The translations under genes were made by a program, and so were the position numbers. Below the pieces are notes generated by a model. That model had not been told where the DNA came from. It worked only from the letters and a program-made list of their open reading frames with translations, and did no database searches. A DNA stretch of 64,000 bases from Megamerina dolium (taxonomy: Eukaryota; Arthropoda; Insecta; Diptera; Megamerinidae): positions 96,252,136-96,316,135 of the forward strand of contig OY978525.1 in assembly GCA_963854835.1 (NCBI GenBank). Reading direction: 5' to 3'. How positions within the stretch are numbered: position 1 is the stretch's first letter; each line of letters opens with the position of its first letter. Below, piece after piece: positions 26,009 to 37,807 of this stretch.

Positions 26009-29000
26009 CTAATTGTTATAAATGTATGTACCTCTCCAATATTCTGTAAGACAATAAATGAGAGCATTAATAGTTTAAGAAAGCAGAAAGTAAAATACCA
26101 AAAATACATATTTAAAACAATTCAATGTACGTACGAACGCTAACATCACCAAAATTTGGATCTTCGTGCGCCTTTTTATAGTCAGCTAGATCATCTGAAT
26201 TCCATAAAATTGACATTAGTTTATCATAATAAACTTTGATTCCGGAAGCACTTAATTTGGTGTCAGATTTAAGAATAACTTTTAAAACATTATCGCGAGA
26301 TTTCGATGAACCTAATTGCATCATTTTTCTTCAAATAAAGAATATTCAGTCAAATGATTATGTCAAAATGTAGATTATAATTAAAACTTACTTCAAGGCC
26401 GCACCAACTTTCTTATTCTTTGAGAAATCACAATTTGAAAGATCACCTTGATGATCATTCAAGTCACAAAGAGCTTCATAAATTTGATAGCCTAAAACCT
26501 CGGAGACAAATTTTCTAAAAATAAATCAATTAAGTACGCATTACTTAGAGGTAGATAGTACCTACTTACATATTTGTAGATGATCAGAAAGTGTACTCAA
26601 ACATTTTTTACTTCTTAATATACGAATGGAGGATCGATGTTGCTACTTACTTGACTTGATGGTTTTGATCGACATCAACATATGCCTCATAGGGGAAATC
26701 GAAATCATTACTTGTACGATCAAGCGGTGGTTGTACACCAGCATATTTTATCATTAAGTTCCAATAGTATTTGTTAAAATCTTCCTCAGTTACCTTCTTC
26801 TCCAAGTAGTCATGAACTACTTTCGCCCGCACGTAATGCATATGAATATTGAGCAATGTGTGTATCCCCTAAAATTAGCATTTTGAACAGTTGACTCTGA
26901 CAATTTGTGATCGTTCGCTACATACCATACGCAACATACGATTCATTTGCACATCCTCTGTAAATTCGAAATCTCCTGTTAAACCCAATGATTGTAAATG
27001 CTTCAATGATGAAGCGGACAATATTACAGCTTCACCCAGTGGATACTCAAGATTGTAAGAGTTAAAATAGTAAGCTGGTAATTGACGCTTTTCATGAGCA
27101 TAATGAATACGTCCCATATAACCGTGTGCTTGTAAGAAACTTTTAAAATTAACTTGATCACAATATTGCATATATACTTTGGGTGTGAAATCGTATATTA
27201 CAGCACTGCATTTCTCCATAATTGATTCGGCGGGATATCTCGCTAAGAGATTCTCTTTCCAGAATGTCTCGTCCAATTGTTCTAAACCCAATGATTGATA
27301 GAAATTATCTGCTTCGTGAAGCATTTGCATAGCATCATACTTGTGATCGCTAATGAACTGATCAACTGGTGGCAATTTATGCCATGGATGAGTATCTTCA
27401 ATTATACTTTTATTGGTCCAAATTTGATTAAGCACCTGTTGATAGTAATGATCTGGTATTGCGTCGTTTTCGCTCAACGCAGGATCATCATATTTCAGAA
27501 TTAATTTTTTACGTATAAATGAATGTAATCCCTTGTAAAGAACATTCAAATCATCTATGACTTTATCCATTTGCTGCATTATATCCATTGTATAGTGCTT
27601 ATACCAATATTTCGTAATAGATATTTCTAAAAATATCATAAGAAATGAAATTTATCAAGAGTTTATATAAAGTTTCAAAACATGATTTTTTCTATGTGCT
27701 GAAAATATTTCTAAAAGCATAGTTTGAGCGGTCTTTTTTTTTCTTTTTCTTCTTCAGAAAAAATTTCATGGCAAATTTTTACTCCAACAAGGATTGCCAA
27801 ATTCTTTGCGACTATCAGATTATTGAATTTACGAGTCGGACATCGAAATGGCCATTCTCTCATCGAAGAACTTCCAGCGCATCGAAAAAATCATATTCTT
27901 AAATCGCTCATAATGTGAATGTGGTATTAGATGTGTTTTCGTACTTTTCCAGTAACAAATTTCTGAGAATTTGACAGCATTCGCTCTCAAAGAGAAAAAT
28001 ATGCCAAAAAGAACGCAAAACCAGCATAAACCTGCAAATTTCACGAACAACTGATATTCCATTAAGTGAGCAGCTGTTTTTCCTACTTGCAAGTCTTTAC
28101 TGGTATAAATTTGTCCAGTAACAATTTGCAACTTTCCCTCAAAATGAAATGTCATTTCGCTCTCTCAATTTCCCCTTCTTTGTAAGTTTTTTGGATACGA
28201 GAACTCCAAAACGTGATAGTTTGTAACAATTATCACAAACTATTGAGTACGAGAACACTCCTATTATTGTAGTTACCCAAAGTTGATGCAGCACGCTTTA
28301 AACATTCCAGTATTTGGAAAAATCGAAATTTTGCTGAATCACCTATAACAGATCCAAACATTTTCCAATAATATTTCAGCTCATCAGGATCGCTGCTATT
28401 TTTCTGTATTGCTAAAATATCTGGATCCCATGATAAACGGCGCTGCTTTTCGTAACTTATTATAGCGTTTGATTTTCCTTCCGCATCTAGAGATGATATA
28501 AAGTCTAAAAAAACATCTTTATAATCGTCCATTATGAAAAGATCAGCAATTTGTGCTATATGCTTAATGGCTCTTTTTGTCTCCGCATATTTTTCATCGA
28601 CAAAAAATGACCGAGCCTTCAGCGCGATATCTTTAAGTTCAACAGCAGCCTTTGCTGTATCCGATAGTAACCAATATACATCTGAACCTGCGTAATGTAA
28701 ATCATGTTCTTCGCGCAATTTTTCAATTTCATCATAATCAGTTGAACTCCTCTTAAATAGAGCTAATGCAACCTGATCATAGAGTTCGTATATTTTGACA
28801 CTACATTCCTGTACAAAGGTTTTAGCTTCATCAATTGAAAATAATTTATCGAGTGATAATTCTACAAGAAAAGAAGATTTCAACATATTATTCAACGTCT
28901 ATTCGCTGATATCATACGTTTTGTCATTTCCATCGGCCAACCAACGTGTAAACGGCGTTTGCTTATATGTTCTTTAAGGCGCATACTAAAAGGTTCATAA

Positions 29001-32000
29001 TATTTTAGTAAGGCCTTAGCATCCAATTTGGGATCCTGTGGTAGTACTACACCAATTACCTCATGCCATGGTTTTGAAGAACCTAATGACATCATTTTTC
29101 TAAAAAAAAAATTATATAAAAATATCATATGCTACTTAGGGTTATGCAATAAAAAGTATGATATATACTTTAAAAGATCACCAACTTGTATGTTGCCGTA
29201 GAAGTCACACTTGGAAAGCATCCCTACGTGACCAATTTCATGACACAGAGCTTCATAGAATTGGTAGGCCAACAACTGTGAGGTGAATTTACCACCAAAA
29301 TAGCCATTATCGTTGATATTCTCGTAGAATAAATTTGGCAAATCAAATGACGTTTCTAAACGATCAGATGAAGGCTCAACTCCAGCATGTTTCATCATAA
29401 GATTCCAGTAATATGTATTCACATCGTTTCGTTTCACAGTACCATCCAAGAGGCCAGCCATAACTTTTGTGAGCACATAATATTTTGTTATAGTAAACAT
29501 TGTAGAAATTGCCTATATTGAAAACAAGATCACCATTAACCTACCACATACCTATTTAATACTACCGTATTTCAATACCAACCTTACGTGAATTTTTCAA
29601 AATTTCCATCCTTTCATCAAAAGAGTCGCCTTTATTAAAATAGTTTTGAGAAAAATTTTCGAACCTTTTCCAAGTCGTTGCCGACAATTGAATAGTTTCA
29701 CCAATTGCATACTTAAGATTATAATCATTAAAATAGTATGCTGGTAAATTTTGTTTCAACCGAGCATAATGAATTCGTCCCATTATATTATAATCTCGCA
29801 TTAAATCACTACGATTGCAGTATTTTACAGTAACATTTGGTGTATTGTCATTGATATGAGATAAACATGTTTTATGTTCATCTAATATGATGTTTGAATT
29901 CCAAAATTCCTTAGTCAAAGTTTCAAAACCAATTGATGTGTAAAATTCTTCAGCAATTTGTAGTAATTTTTTTGAATCATATATTTTCGAAGAAAAAATA
30001 TTATCAGCATCCATAAATCCCAAGAAATAGTCGTTTTGCAATATACTATCATATGTCCATATCTTTTCCAAGACATATTCGAATAGATAATCGGGTATTA
30101 AACCATTTGTTTTAATAAAACCTGCACCATATTTGATAAATAATAGATAACGTATGTAAGCGTGTATATTCTGATAGAATGGTTTTAGTTCTTCCATAAC
30201 TTCATCCATTTGATTGAGAAATTCTTCATTGAAATTTTCATTCCATAATTCCAATATCGGCATTTCTGTTGAATTTGAATGTATATAAGCAAATTATATT
30301 TAGTACAGTCAATAAATATTTGTAAAGGGTGTTGTTTTCTTAAAGTATCCTACTTTCTAATAAAGAATAAACCTCAAAAAGTCCATCAAATGTCAATTAT
30401 GTTATTGCTTGTAAATTATGCAATATTTCTTGCAAAATTTTATTAGATACGAATGCATAAGTGCATTGGCTTCACGTTCATTAACGCCTTTTATCAAATT
30501 TAACCCCACGCTTGACCACGAAATTATAGATCATGCATACAACTAACATACATATACATATTTATAAAAATTTTAATTTCTTTAAAAAACTATTTATACA
30601 TATTGTATTTATATAAAGATTTTTTTATGTTTCTTGCTAAGCGGATTTGACACCACTATTTTAGTGACATCTCTCAAACAGAACTGTCATCCGAGTTTAA
30701 GGTTTGCTATCTTACAATATGGATCGTTTAACAATCGCCCAATGTGTCGAAATTGTGATAAAATTATGAAACTACAAAAGTAGTAGTAACTACGTTTCGT
30801 GCATTACGAGAATCGAATTTTCTATTACGATGGAGTTCATTTTTCACTTGGTGGGTGTGTTAATAAACATAATTATCGAATCTGAGGCAGTGAAAATCCA
30901 CGAGCGACTGCTAAGACACCATTACATTCGGAAAAAGTCGCCGTATGGTGTACCATTTGGCTGTTGGTATGATTAGCTCAAACTCTTTTGAAATGTGTGT
31001 CTCAAACCGTCAACTCTCATCGCCATAACCAAATGATTACCGATTTTTTTTTTACATAAAATTGTATATATGGGCCTGGAGCAGATGTGGTTCCAACAAG
31101 ACGGTGCCACGAGCCACATAGCACGGAAAATCCTCAAACCCTTGACGCTCTGAATACAAACATCCGTCAAGTTATGAATGAGATATTGCCGATATGTACC
31201 GGAGAGTCGTCGAAAATTGAATGATGTATTTCACACATAATGGCAAGGTCGAAACAATATATCAAAATAAAAATTTGATCGAAATTCTAAACAGAAGTGT
31301 GTTTTATTTACGTTTACTTTCGAAACCACAAAATGAATAACCCTGTGTAAAAGTTTACAACCAATACGAATATTTCGTCTTTGCTCATAAGAAAGTCAAT
31401 GATCGAAATACGACCATAGTGGCTGGAAAAGATGGTCAAGAAATGTATCGAATATACCTAAAATCACATTTGAATATTAAATGGAATAAAAATATCTACC
31501 GAATAAAACCGAAATTCATGCCATTTGGACATTTCGCAATTGCGATACTAAAAACACTCTTAACATACATACATACCTAGTCCTTTAGCAGCTTCCTTTA
31601 ATAGCGTGCTGACTTCTTTTAAATATTTGGGTGCATAGAAACCATTATTATCACGCCATTCAATCCAATAATACTTGACTCCATCAATATGAAAGAAATT
31701 GTTAATTTTTTCCATAATGTCGGGATAATAAACTAGTTGTACATCATCATCGTCATATGCTGTGATGGATTTAGTCGTAAGAATTTTTTCCAAATTATTC
31801 AAGTGAATACCAAAACGTACAACGTCATCTGCATCCAATACAAATATACCAACAGCTTGTTTCAATTTGTGCAATGCATATTTTAATTCCTCATTATTGA
31901 TATTTTCAAAACGTTTTGCATCAGCGAAAACTGTTTGCATTTCAATAAGGCTATCACGTAGATCTGTACTCTCAATTTCTGATAGATCTTTACCATCCGC

Positions 32001-32253
32001 AATTACATTTGCCAATTTATTGTAAATCGTATACACCTGATAAAGTTTAATGCTGATATCTTGCAAAAATGCCTTAGCATCAATTTCCAATTGTTGTGCT
32101 GTTGCATTATCTAATTCCTTCTGATGCGTTGCAACCAGGTAAATGCTCTAATTATGTACATGTATAAAAATATATTGTTACCTCTTCCGAAAGAGTACAT
32201 TTCTATGGACTTACCACTAAAATCAACACTACTATTAAGGATTGGAAACGCAT
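26009..32253 (-). CDS. Ance-like gene C: two-domain ACE-family (M2) pseudoenzyme, 11 exons
   Basis: Exons: 32253-32215, 32147-31577, 30265-29583, 29512-29169, 29099-28918, 28861-28277, 27626-26926, 26868-26651, 26514-26392, 26328-26135, 26043-26009. The sum is 3,675 nt, 1,224 residues. A separate 13-codon first exon starts the signal peptide (MRFQSLIVVLILV). Domain 1 covers about 1-606 and domain 2 about 607-1212, with VKYYW / ELKYYW, HAGVEPS / YAGVQPP, KCDFYGN / NCDFSKN and LGSSKPW / LGSSKSR. HEXXH is replaced by YNIMGRIHY (domain 1) and HGYMGRIHY (domain 2), so no zinc catalysis is expected. The donor after exon 3 is a non-consensus GTTGGT. Intron 2 (1.3 kb) holds a dead mariner. The last exon (QYWRGTYIYNN) is a modest-confidence call; reading through would stop at 26112. 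Confidence 0.86.
27630..28276. other. Intron 6 of gene C with a small palindrome
   Basis: A 650-bp intron. Near its donor ATAGTTTGT (28216-28224) and ACAAACTAT (28235-28243) form an inverted repeat. Identical TACGAGAAC motifs flank it at 28196-28204 and 28248-28256. It could be the end of a small element; the other end was not found. Confidence 0.4.
30620..31347 (+). mobile_element. Decayed mariner (same family as 17386-18684) in intron 2 of gene C
   Basis: An ATG-led start like the family transposase (MDRLTIAQ) is at 30719. After a large internal deletion come VHFSLGG-like, MWFQQDGAT and C-terminal pieces. The right end GAAACCACAAAATGAATAAC matches the right inverted repeat of the 17386-18684 element. 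The left repeat is lost or unrecognisable. It lies antisense to the host gene. Confidence 0.8.
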
Positions 32254-32300
32254 TTTGAGACACTACTACTTTCTGATTATAGAGCCCATCAGCGACTAAC

Positions 32301-32330
32301 TAAAGATTCGGCAAATTCTAATGATTTAAA
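32301..32330 (-). promoter_or_regulatory. Core promoter of gene C
   Basis: TTTAAA (32330-32325, minus strand) serves as a TATA-like box, followed by TTAGTTAGTC with the initiator A at 32301, 29 bp downstream. The ATG is 48 bp further on. The TTAGTTAGTC core is shared with gene D. Confidence 0.5.
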
Positions 32331-32345
32331 AGAAGAATTTTTACC

Positions 32346-32646
32346 TCTTCAAGGTCGGTCGAAATTGATTATGGCATGGTATTTAAATTAAAAACTTTAA
32401 GAGATAACAACTTTTATATTCTATTAGAGCGCCTATTGAGCGAGAGATTAATTGCATGCTCTAATTATAAATTTTGATAATATTTCATCATTACATAATA
32501 GTATACGTTATACATACGTATATTATATAATGATGAAATAATTATAATTAGAATATGCAATTAATTAACAATGGTTCTTATCACTTAAAGTTTTCAATTT
32601 AATCCCCATAAATAACTTTCTAATCATTTTAGACTGACCTTGAAGA
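32346..32646. repeat. 300-bp imperfect palindrome upstream of gene C
   Basis: The left arm starts TCTTCAAGGTCGGTC (32346) and the right arm ends GACTGACCTTGAAGA (32646). Matching internal blocks include ATTAAAAACTTTAAGAGATAA against the complement of TTATCACTTAAAGTTTTCAAT, TTAATTGCAT against its complement ATGCAATTAA, and ATTTCATCATTACATAATAGTA against TATTATATAATGATGAAAT. The centre is at about 32512. A foldback/MITE origin is likely. Confidence 0.8.
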
Positions 32647-32649
32647 TGC

Positions 32650-33468
32650 TAAACTTTTCGGCAATAAAGTAAGTAATCGCTACTTATTATTTTTTATTAT
32701 GTGACTATAAAAATTTGATCCTAATTGAACGACTTTCAGTAATTTTCTTATTTAATAGGGACTTACATTTTTTTTTTAATATATTTAACATTTAAAAAAT
32801 TCGAACATAGGAATTTGCTCTCTAAATTATAACGATCACAAAATTGATTTTACAATTTGAAATAACAATTTTATTCTATTGTAAAATACATTACCTTATA
32901 TGCAGCAGCAAAACATTACATAATGCGAAAAGAGAAGTAGACAGAGAAAGGGAGAAATAACGGAAATATTATAGTCCTGATAGTTGTGTTATGCTCGAGC
33001 TTATGAAGTTATAGGGCTTTTCCGATTTAGATATCTCCATACTCGGGATATAATTGAGCTCTCGATATTCAGTCGGAATGTTTTTAGCGAAGGCATCATT
33101 ATTTTCCATATTTAAAAAATGATCACTTTTGTATGAGGAGTTCTATGCAAATGCTCAACTTTAGCACGATTAAAAATCTCCTGTACTTGGGCCAAACTAT
33201 TTTTGAATACTTAGTGATTTGAAAGTAATTTGAACTCCAGTTTGTTGATTTTAGTTCACACTTTAATGGAGCATTGACACTTTTCGAGCATTGTGATATT
33301 AATGACACTTCTGAAACGTGGTCAGTTTTTGCGATTTTTCTTAATTGACTCAATATACCCAGATAAAATTGATACACAAACACGTACATATAGTGTATTC
33401 TACATTTATTTTAAAGACCAATCCAATACAATGCATTTTTTTACATTTTAATTCTTTCAGCATTTGAT
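32650..33468. other. Intergenic gap between genes C and D
   Basis: AT-rich with no gene supported. The AATAAA at 33410-33405 (minus strand) is a suitable polyadenylation signal for gene D. Confidence 0.5.
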
Positions 33469-36400
33469 TTAAACATGGTGTATGAACGTAGCTTTTTGGA
33501 ATTCTGAAATGACCAAAAGTTATTGTAATGGTTCAACTTTTGAAAAACTGATCAATGGTACTTACGATTATATGGAGTACCGTAACCTACGGCAATTCCC
33601 TCTTGTTCGTCCAACCATTTAAGCAAGGGCTCATAGTAGTGCAGTATTGCAGAGGCATCCAATTCAGTCGCTGAGTTTAGAATAATCCCTAAAAGATTAG
33701 GTAACGATTGTGATGATCCCAATTGCATCATTTTTCTATAATGAAAGACAAATAATTTTTTACAATATGTAATTGTATTAAATATTGTATGAACTTACTG
33801 CAAAGCTTCACCAACATCCTTATTGCCGGAGAAATCACAATCATTAAGTTCCCCTTCGTGGCCGGACAAACCGCAGAGACCCTCATAAAATTGATAACCC
33901 AAAACCTCGGAAACAAATTTTCTTGAAAATTTTGAATTATAATTAAATTATATAGTATAAAATATGACATTTTTCAATATTATATATAGAACTTACTTGG
34001 CTTGGTGATTTTGATCGAGATCAACATAAAATTCATAAGGAAAATCAATATCTCCAGTCTTACGGGTAACCGGAGGCTCTACACCGGCATACGTTATCAT
34101 TAATTTCCAATAATATTTATTTAAATTTTCTTTAGTGACCTTATTTTCGAGATAATCATGAATTACTTTTGTACGTACATAATACATATGTATGTTAAGC
34201 AATGTATGAATTCCCTAAAATATGCATTAAAATGATGATTTTAGATTTTATTGTACCCATTATATGTTATTGTATGCTACTTACCATTCGCAGTAGCCGA
34301 TTCATTCGAACGTTGTCCGTAAATACAAAATCACCAGATAAGCCTGATGCCTGCATATATTTCGGCGAGGAAACAGATAATATTACAGCTTCGCCTACTG
34401 GATACTCGAGGAAATATGAATCGAAATGATAGGCTGGCAATTGATGCTTCTCATTGGCGTAATGAACGCGACCCATATAGCCATATGCTTGAACAAATTT
34501 TTTAAAATTAACTTGCTCACAATATTTCATGTATACCGTTGGTGTTACATCATACACCGTGGCATGGCATGCTTCACTGTCCTTTTCAATCGAGTCTTGA
34601 GGTGCAAGTCGCTCAGTCCAGAATTTGTCATCCAATGATTGCAAACCAAGTGATTCATAAAACTTATCTGCTTCGTGCAGTATTTTTAGACTATCATATT
34701 CACGATTCTGAATGAACTCATCGTATGGTGGTAACTCATCCCATTTATAATATTTTTCAATTATGCTATTATTTTTCCAAATTTGATGGAGCACCATCTG
34801 ATAGAGGTGATCTGATATAGGATATAATTCTGATTCTGAAAGTTCTTCACGCAAAAATCCAAGCAATTTTTCATACATTGGCTTTAAATCCTCTATAACT
34901 GCATCCATTTGTCTCATCAAATCCGATGTATATTGTTTATACCAAAATTGAGTTACAGATACACCTAAAATGAATCAACAACAACATGCAGTCATGCATT
35001 GGAAATACAACAATTAAATGATTAGATAACCTGTACAATATTTCCTACCTAAAATAGTAGCTGCTTTTGTAAACGATTCTGTTATCTCGAATAAATGCTT
35101 TTCAACAAATTCAGAATTTTCATCCCTAAACGTTTTCCAATAATGCTGAAGTTCATCGTGATCGCTACTATTTTTATATATTTGGTATACATCGTATAGA
35201 GATACAAAATCTTCCTGATTTTCAGCATTGTAACGCAACAGATCTGGATCCGTAGCAATTTTTTCCAACTCCTTCTTGGTTTTTAAGTACTTATCCAGAT
35301 CAGTGCCAAGCACAAAAATATCGGCAATTTTGGATAATTTCTCCAATGCTTCCTGCGTTTCAGGGTACTCTTCACCGACATTGAAGGTTTGCGCCATCAA
35401 CGATATGTCTTTAAGTTCATTAGCAGCTACTGCTGATGTTGAGAGTAGCCAAAACTTATCTTGATCATCAGAATTGTCATATTTTCCCTTAAATAGATCT
35501 GAGATAAGTTGATCGTAGAGTTTATAAATTTTATCGCTCGATTCTTCTACAAATTTCTTGGCTTCATCTATTGAGCTGTAGCTGCCTTTAGAGAATTCTA
35601 AAAAATAAAACCATACGATTATGATACGTTGTTACTAATGATACGTTGCATGGCAAACATACTCCTCATGGTGTGTTCCCAGCCAACTGATAATTTATTT
35701 TCCTTTATATACTCATCTAAGAAGGTACTAAATGGTTCGTAGTAATCGTAAAGTGCTGTAGCATCCAATTTTGTATCATTTGCCAATAAAACACCAATCA
35801 CATCTTGCCATGGTTTTGAAGAGCCCAATGAAAGCATCTCTCTACAAATAAAATGCCATTAATATGACATTGTTTCTATGTTTCTCAATAATTCAATCGA
35901 CATACTTCAAAAGATCGCCTACAATTTTTTCCCCGGATAGATTACATTTATATAGCTCGCCCACATAATCGGTTTTCTGGCAAAGTGCTTTGTAGAATTG
36001 ATAACCCAATATTTCCGACACGAATTTAGTACTAAAGAAGTGATGCTCATTTATATTCTCATAAAATATCGGCGGTAAATCAAATGATAAATCAGTACGA
36101 TCATTTGGCGGTTCAATTCCAGCATATTCCTCCATCAGTGACCAATAATGCTTATTAACATCTTGCTTTTGTAATGTGCCGTCCAAAAGTCTAGCCATCA
36201 CTTTGGTGAGTACGTAATATTTGGCTATATTGAATATACTAATTCTTGCCTGCAATGCCATTTAGGAAATGTATATACGGTACCTAAAAAAGAATCAATT
36301 ATCCATATTATATTACCACTGGGAAATTGTTATCTATTTCATCGATGTCAGCAAGATTCCACGTGTCCGAATTAACATCTGCCAAGGCGGAAAGTTTTGT

Positions 36401-37733
36401 AGCTTGACCCACAGCGTACTTAAGATTGTAACCTTCGAAAAAGTACTGAGGCAAATCTTTTTTTAACAAGGCATAGTTTACTCTACCAACAATATCGTAA
36501 TATTGCAGAAAAGTATCAAAATCAGTGCGATTACAATAGTGCACAACAACATCGGCCGTGGTATCTCTGACGGTCGCTCTACAACTGTTGAAATCCTTAT
36601 TTTCGATAATATTCGACTGCAAAAAATCATCTGTCCACTCGTCAAATCCAATTGAAATGAAAAAGTTTTGTACTTTCAAAAGCTCTTTGACTGGATATTT
36701 ACGTCTCACTTTTAATGAGTTATCATTCAATTTTTGTTTCTTTGCCTCATTATCATCCCACGTGTGTATTTGCCAATAATCGACTAAGTGCTCTGGTATG
36801 GGACTGTGAGGTTTTATTTTGCCAGCACCAAATTTTAAAAATAGTTTATGGCGTGCATAAGTATGTACTTTCTGATACAACGGTTTCAATTGCTCCATTA
36901 TCTCATCCAAATCGCCAATGAACTCTTCATTGAAATTCTCGTTCCAATATTTCAATATCGGTAATTCTTTAAATTTTAATTTGTATATTAAAAATATTTA
37001 AGTCTACAAGTGCATTTTGCTTACCCAACTTTTTAGCAGCTTCCCTTAACAAAGTAACCACTTCACTTAAATATTTTGGGGCATAGAAACCACTATTTAA
37101 ACGCCATTTCTTCCAATAGAATTCAAATATTTCATCGTCGTGCTTCTTATGCAATTCTTCAAGTACATCTGGATCGTAAGCGATTTCTTTAATCGCACCA
37201 CCATACGCTTGAACATTCTTATTGGTTACAACTCTGCGTAAGCCACCAACATGGATGGCTAGATCGACAACATCATCTGTCTTTAGGATGAAAATATCAA
37301 CAGCATGATATAATTTATCCAAAGCATATTTCAACTGCTCATTGTTAATATTCTCATATTGTTTAGCTTCGTCCACGAACTTTTGCAAATCACCAATGGC
37401 ATTCTTTAATTCAGCCCTTTCTTCGCCACTTAAATGTCTTGTATGGGCAATTGCATCTGCCAATTCATTATAGATATTATAAACTTGATACAGTTTGGCG
37501 CTGACCTCTTTCAGAAACGTATCAGCATCCTTTTGTACATTTACGTCTTCGTCTGTATCAGCTTGATGAGTTGGCATCAAATGAATACTCTTTAAACAAA
37601 TTGTTTTAATGATCAAAATATGTTGTATGCAAATTCTCACAGTATTCTCATATTATGGCACTCTCTTTATTTACTATACACCTCAACTTACCATCAAGAG
37701 TAAAAATCCTAATGTGTATTCAATGTACCGCAT
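33469..37733 (-). CDS. Ance-like gene D: two-domain ACE-family (M2) pseudoenzyme, 11 exons
   Basis: Exons: 37733-37692, 37589-37025, 36966-36317, 36249-35906, 35841-35663, 35597-35049, 34964-34285, 34214-33997, 33921-33799, 33735-33566, 33503-33469. The sum is 3,555 nt, 1,184 residues, with all phases consistent. Exon 1 begins the signal peptide (MRYIEYTLGFLLLM). Domain 1 is about 1-593 and domain 2 about 594-1173. ACE landmarks: FEFYWKKW / ELQHYWK, YAGIEPP / YAGVEPP, LGSSKPW / LGSSQSL, GWEH / VGYG. Zinc motif replacements: YDIVGRVNY in domain 1, YGYMGRVHY with EYPVGEA in domain 2. The terminal exon encodes QFQKATFIHHV and is followed by AATAAA about 60 bp downstream. It pairs with gene C in exon layout (separate signal exon). 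No membrane anchor is seen, so a secreted, non-catalytic binding or structural role is inferred. Confidence 0.9.
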
Positions 37734-37772
37734 TTTAATAGTGATCCTTACAGTTTCGTAGTTCTTCTACGA

Positions 37773-37807
37773 CTAACTAGTGAAATTTAGTATAAATTCA
37801 ATTTATA
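37773..37807 (-). promoter_or_regulatory. Core promoter of gene D
   Basis: TATAAA (37807-37802, minus strand) and CTAGTTAGTC with the initiator A at about 37778, 29 bp downstream and 45 bp before the ATG. Confidence 0.6.

Noticed and set aside
27829..28155. 108-codon minus-strand frame inside an intron of gene C
   Set aside because: No similarity I recognise, lies in an intron, no promoter or splice sites supporting it.
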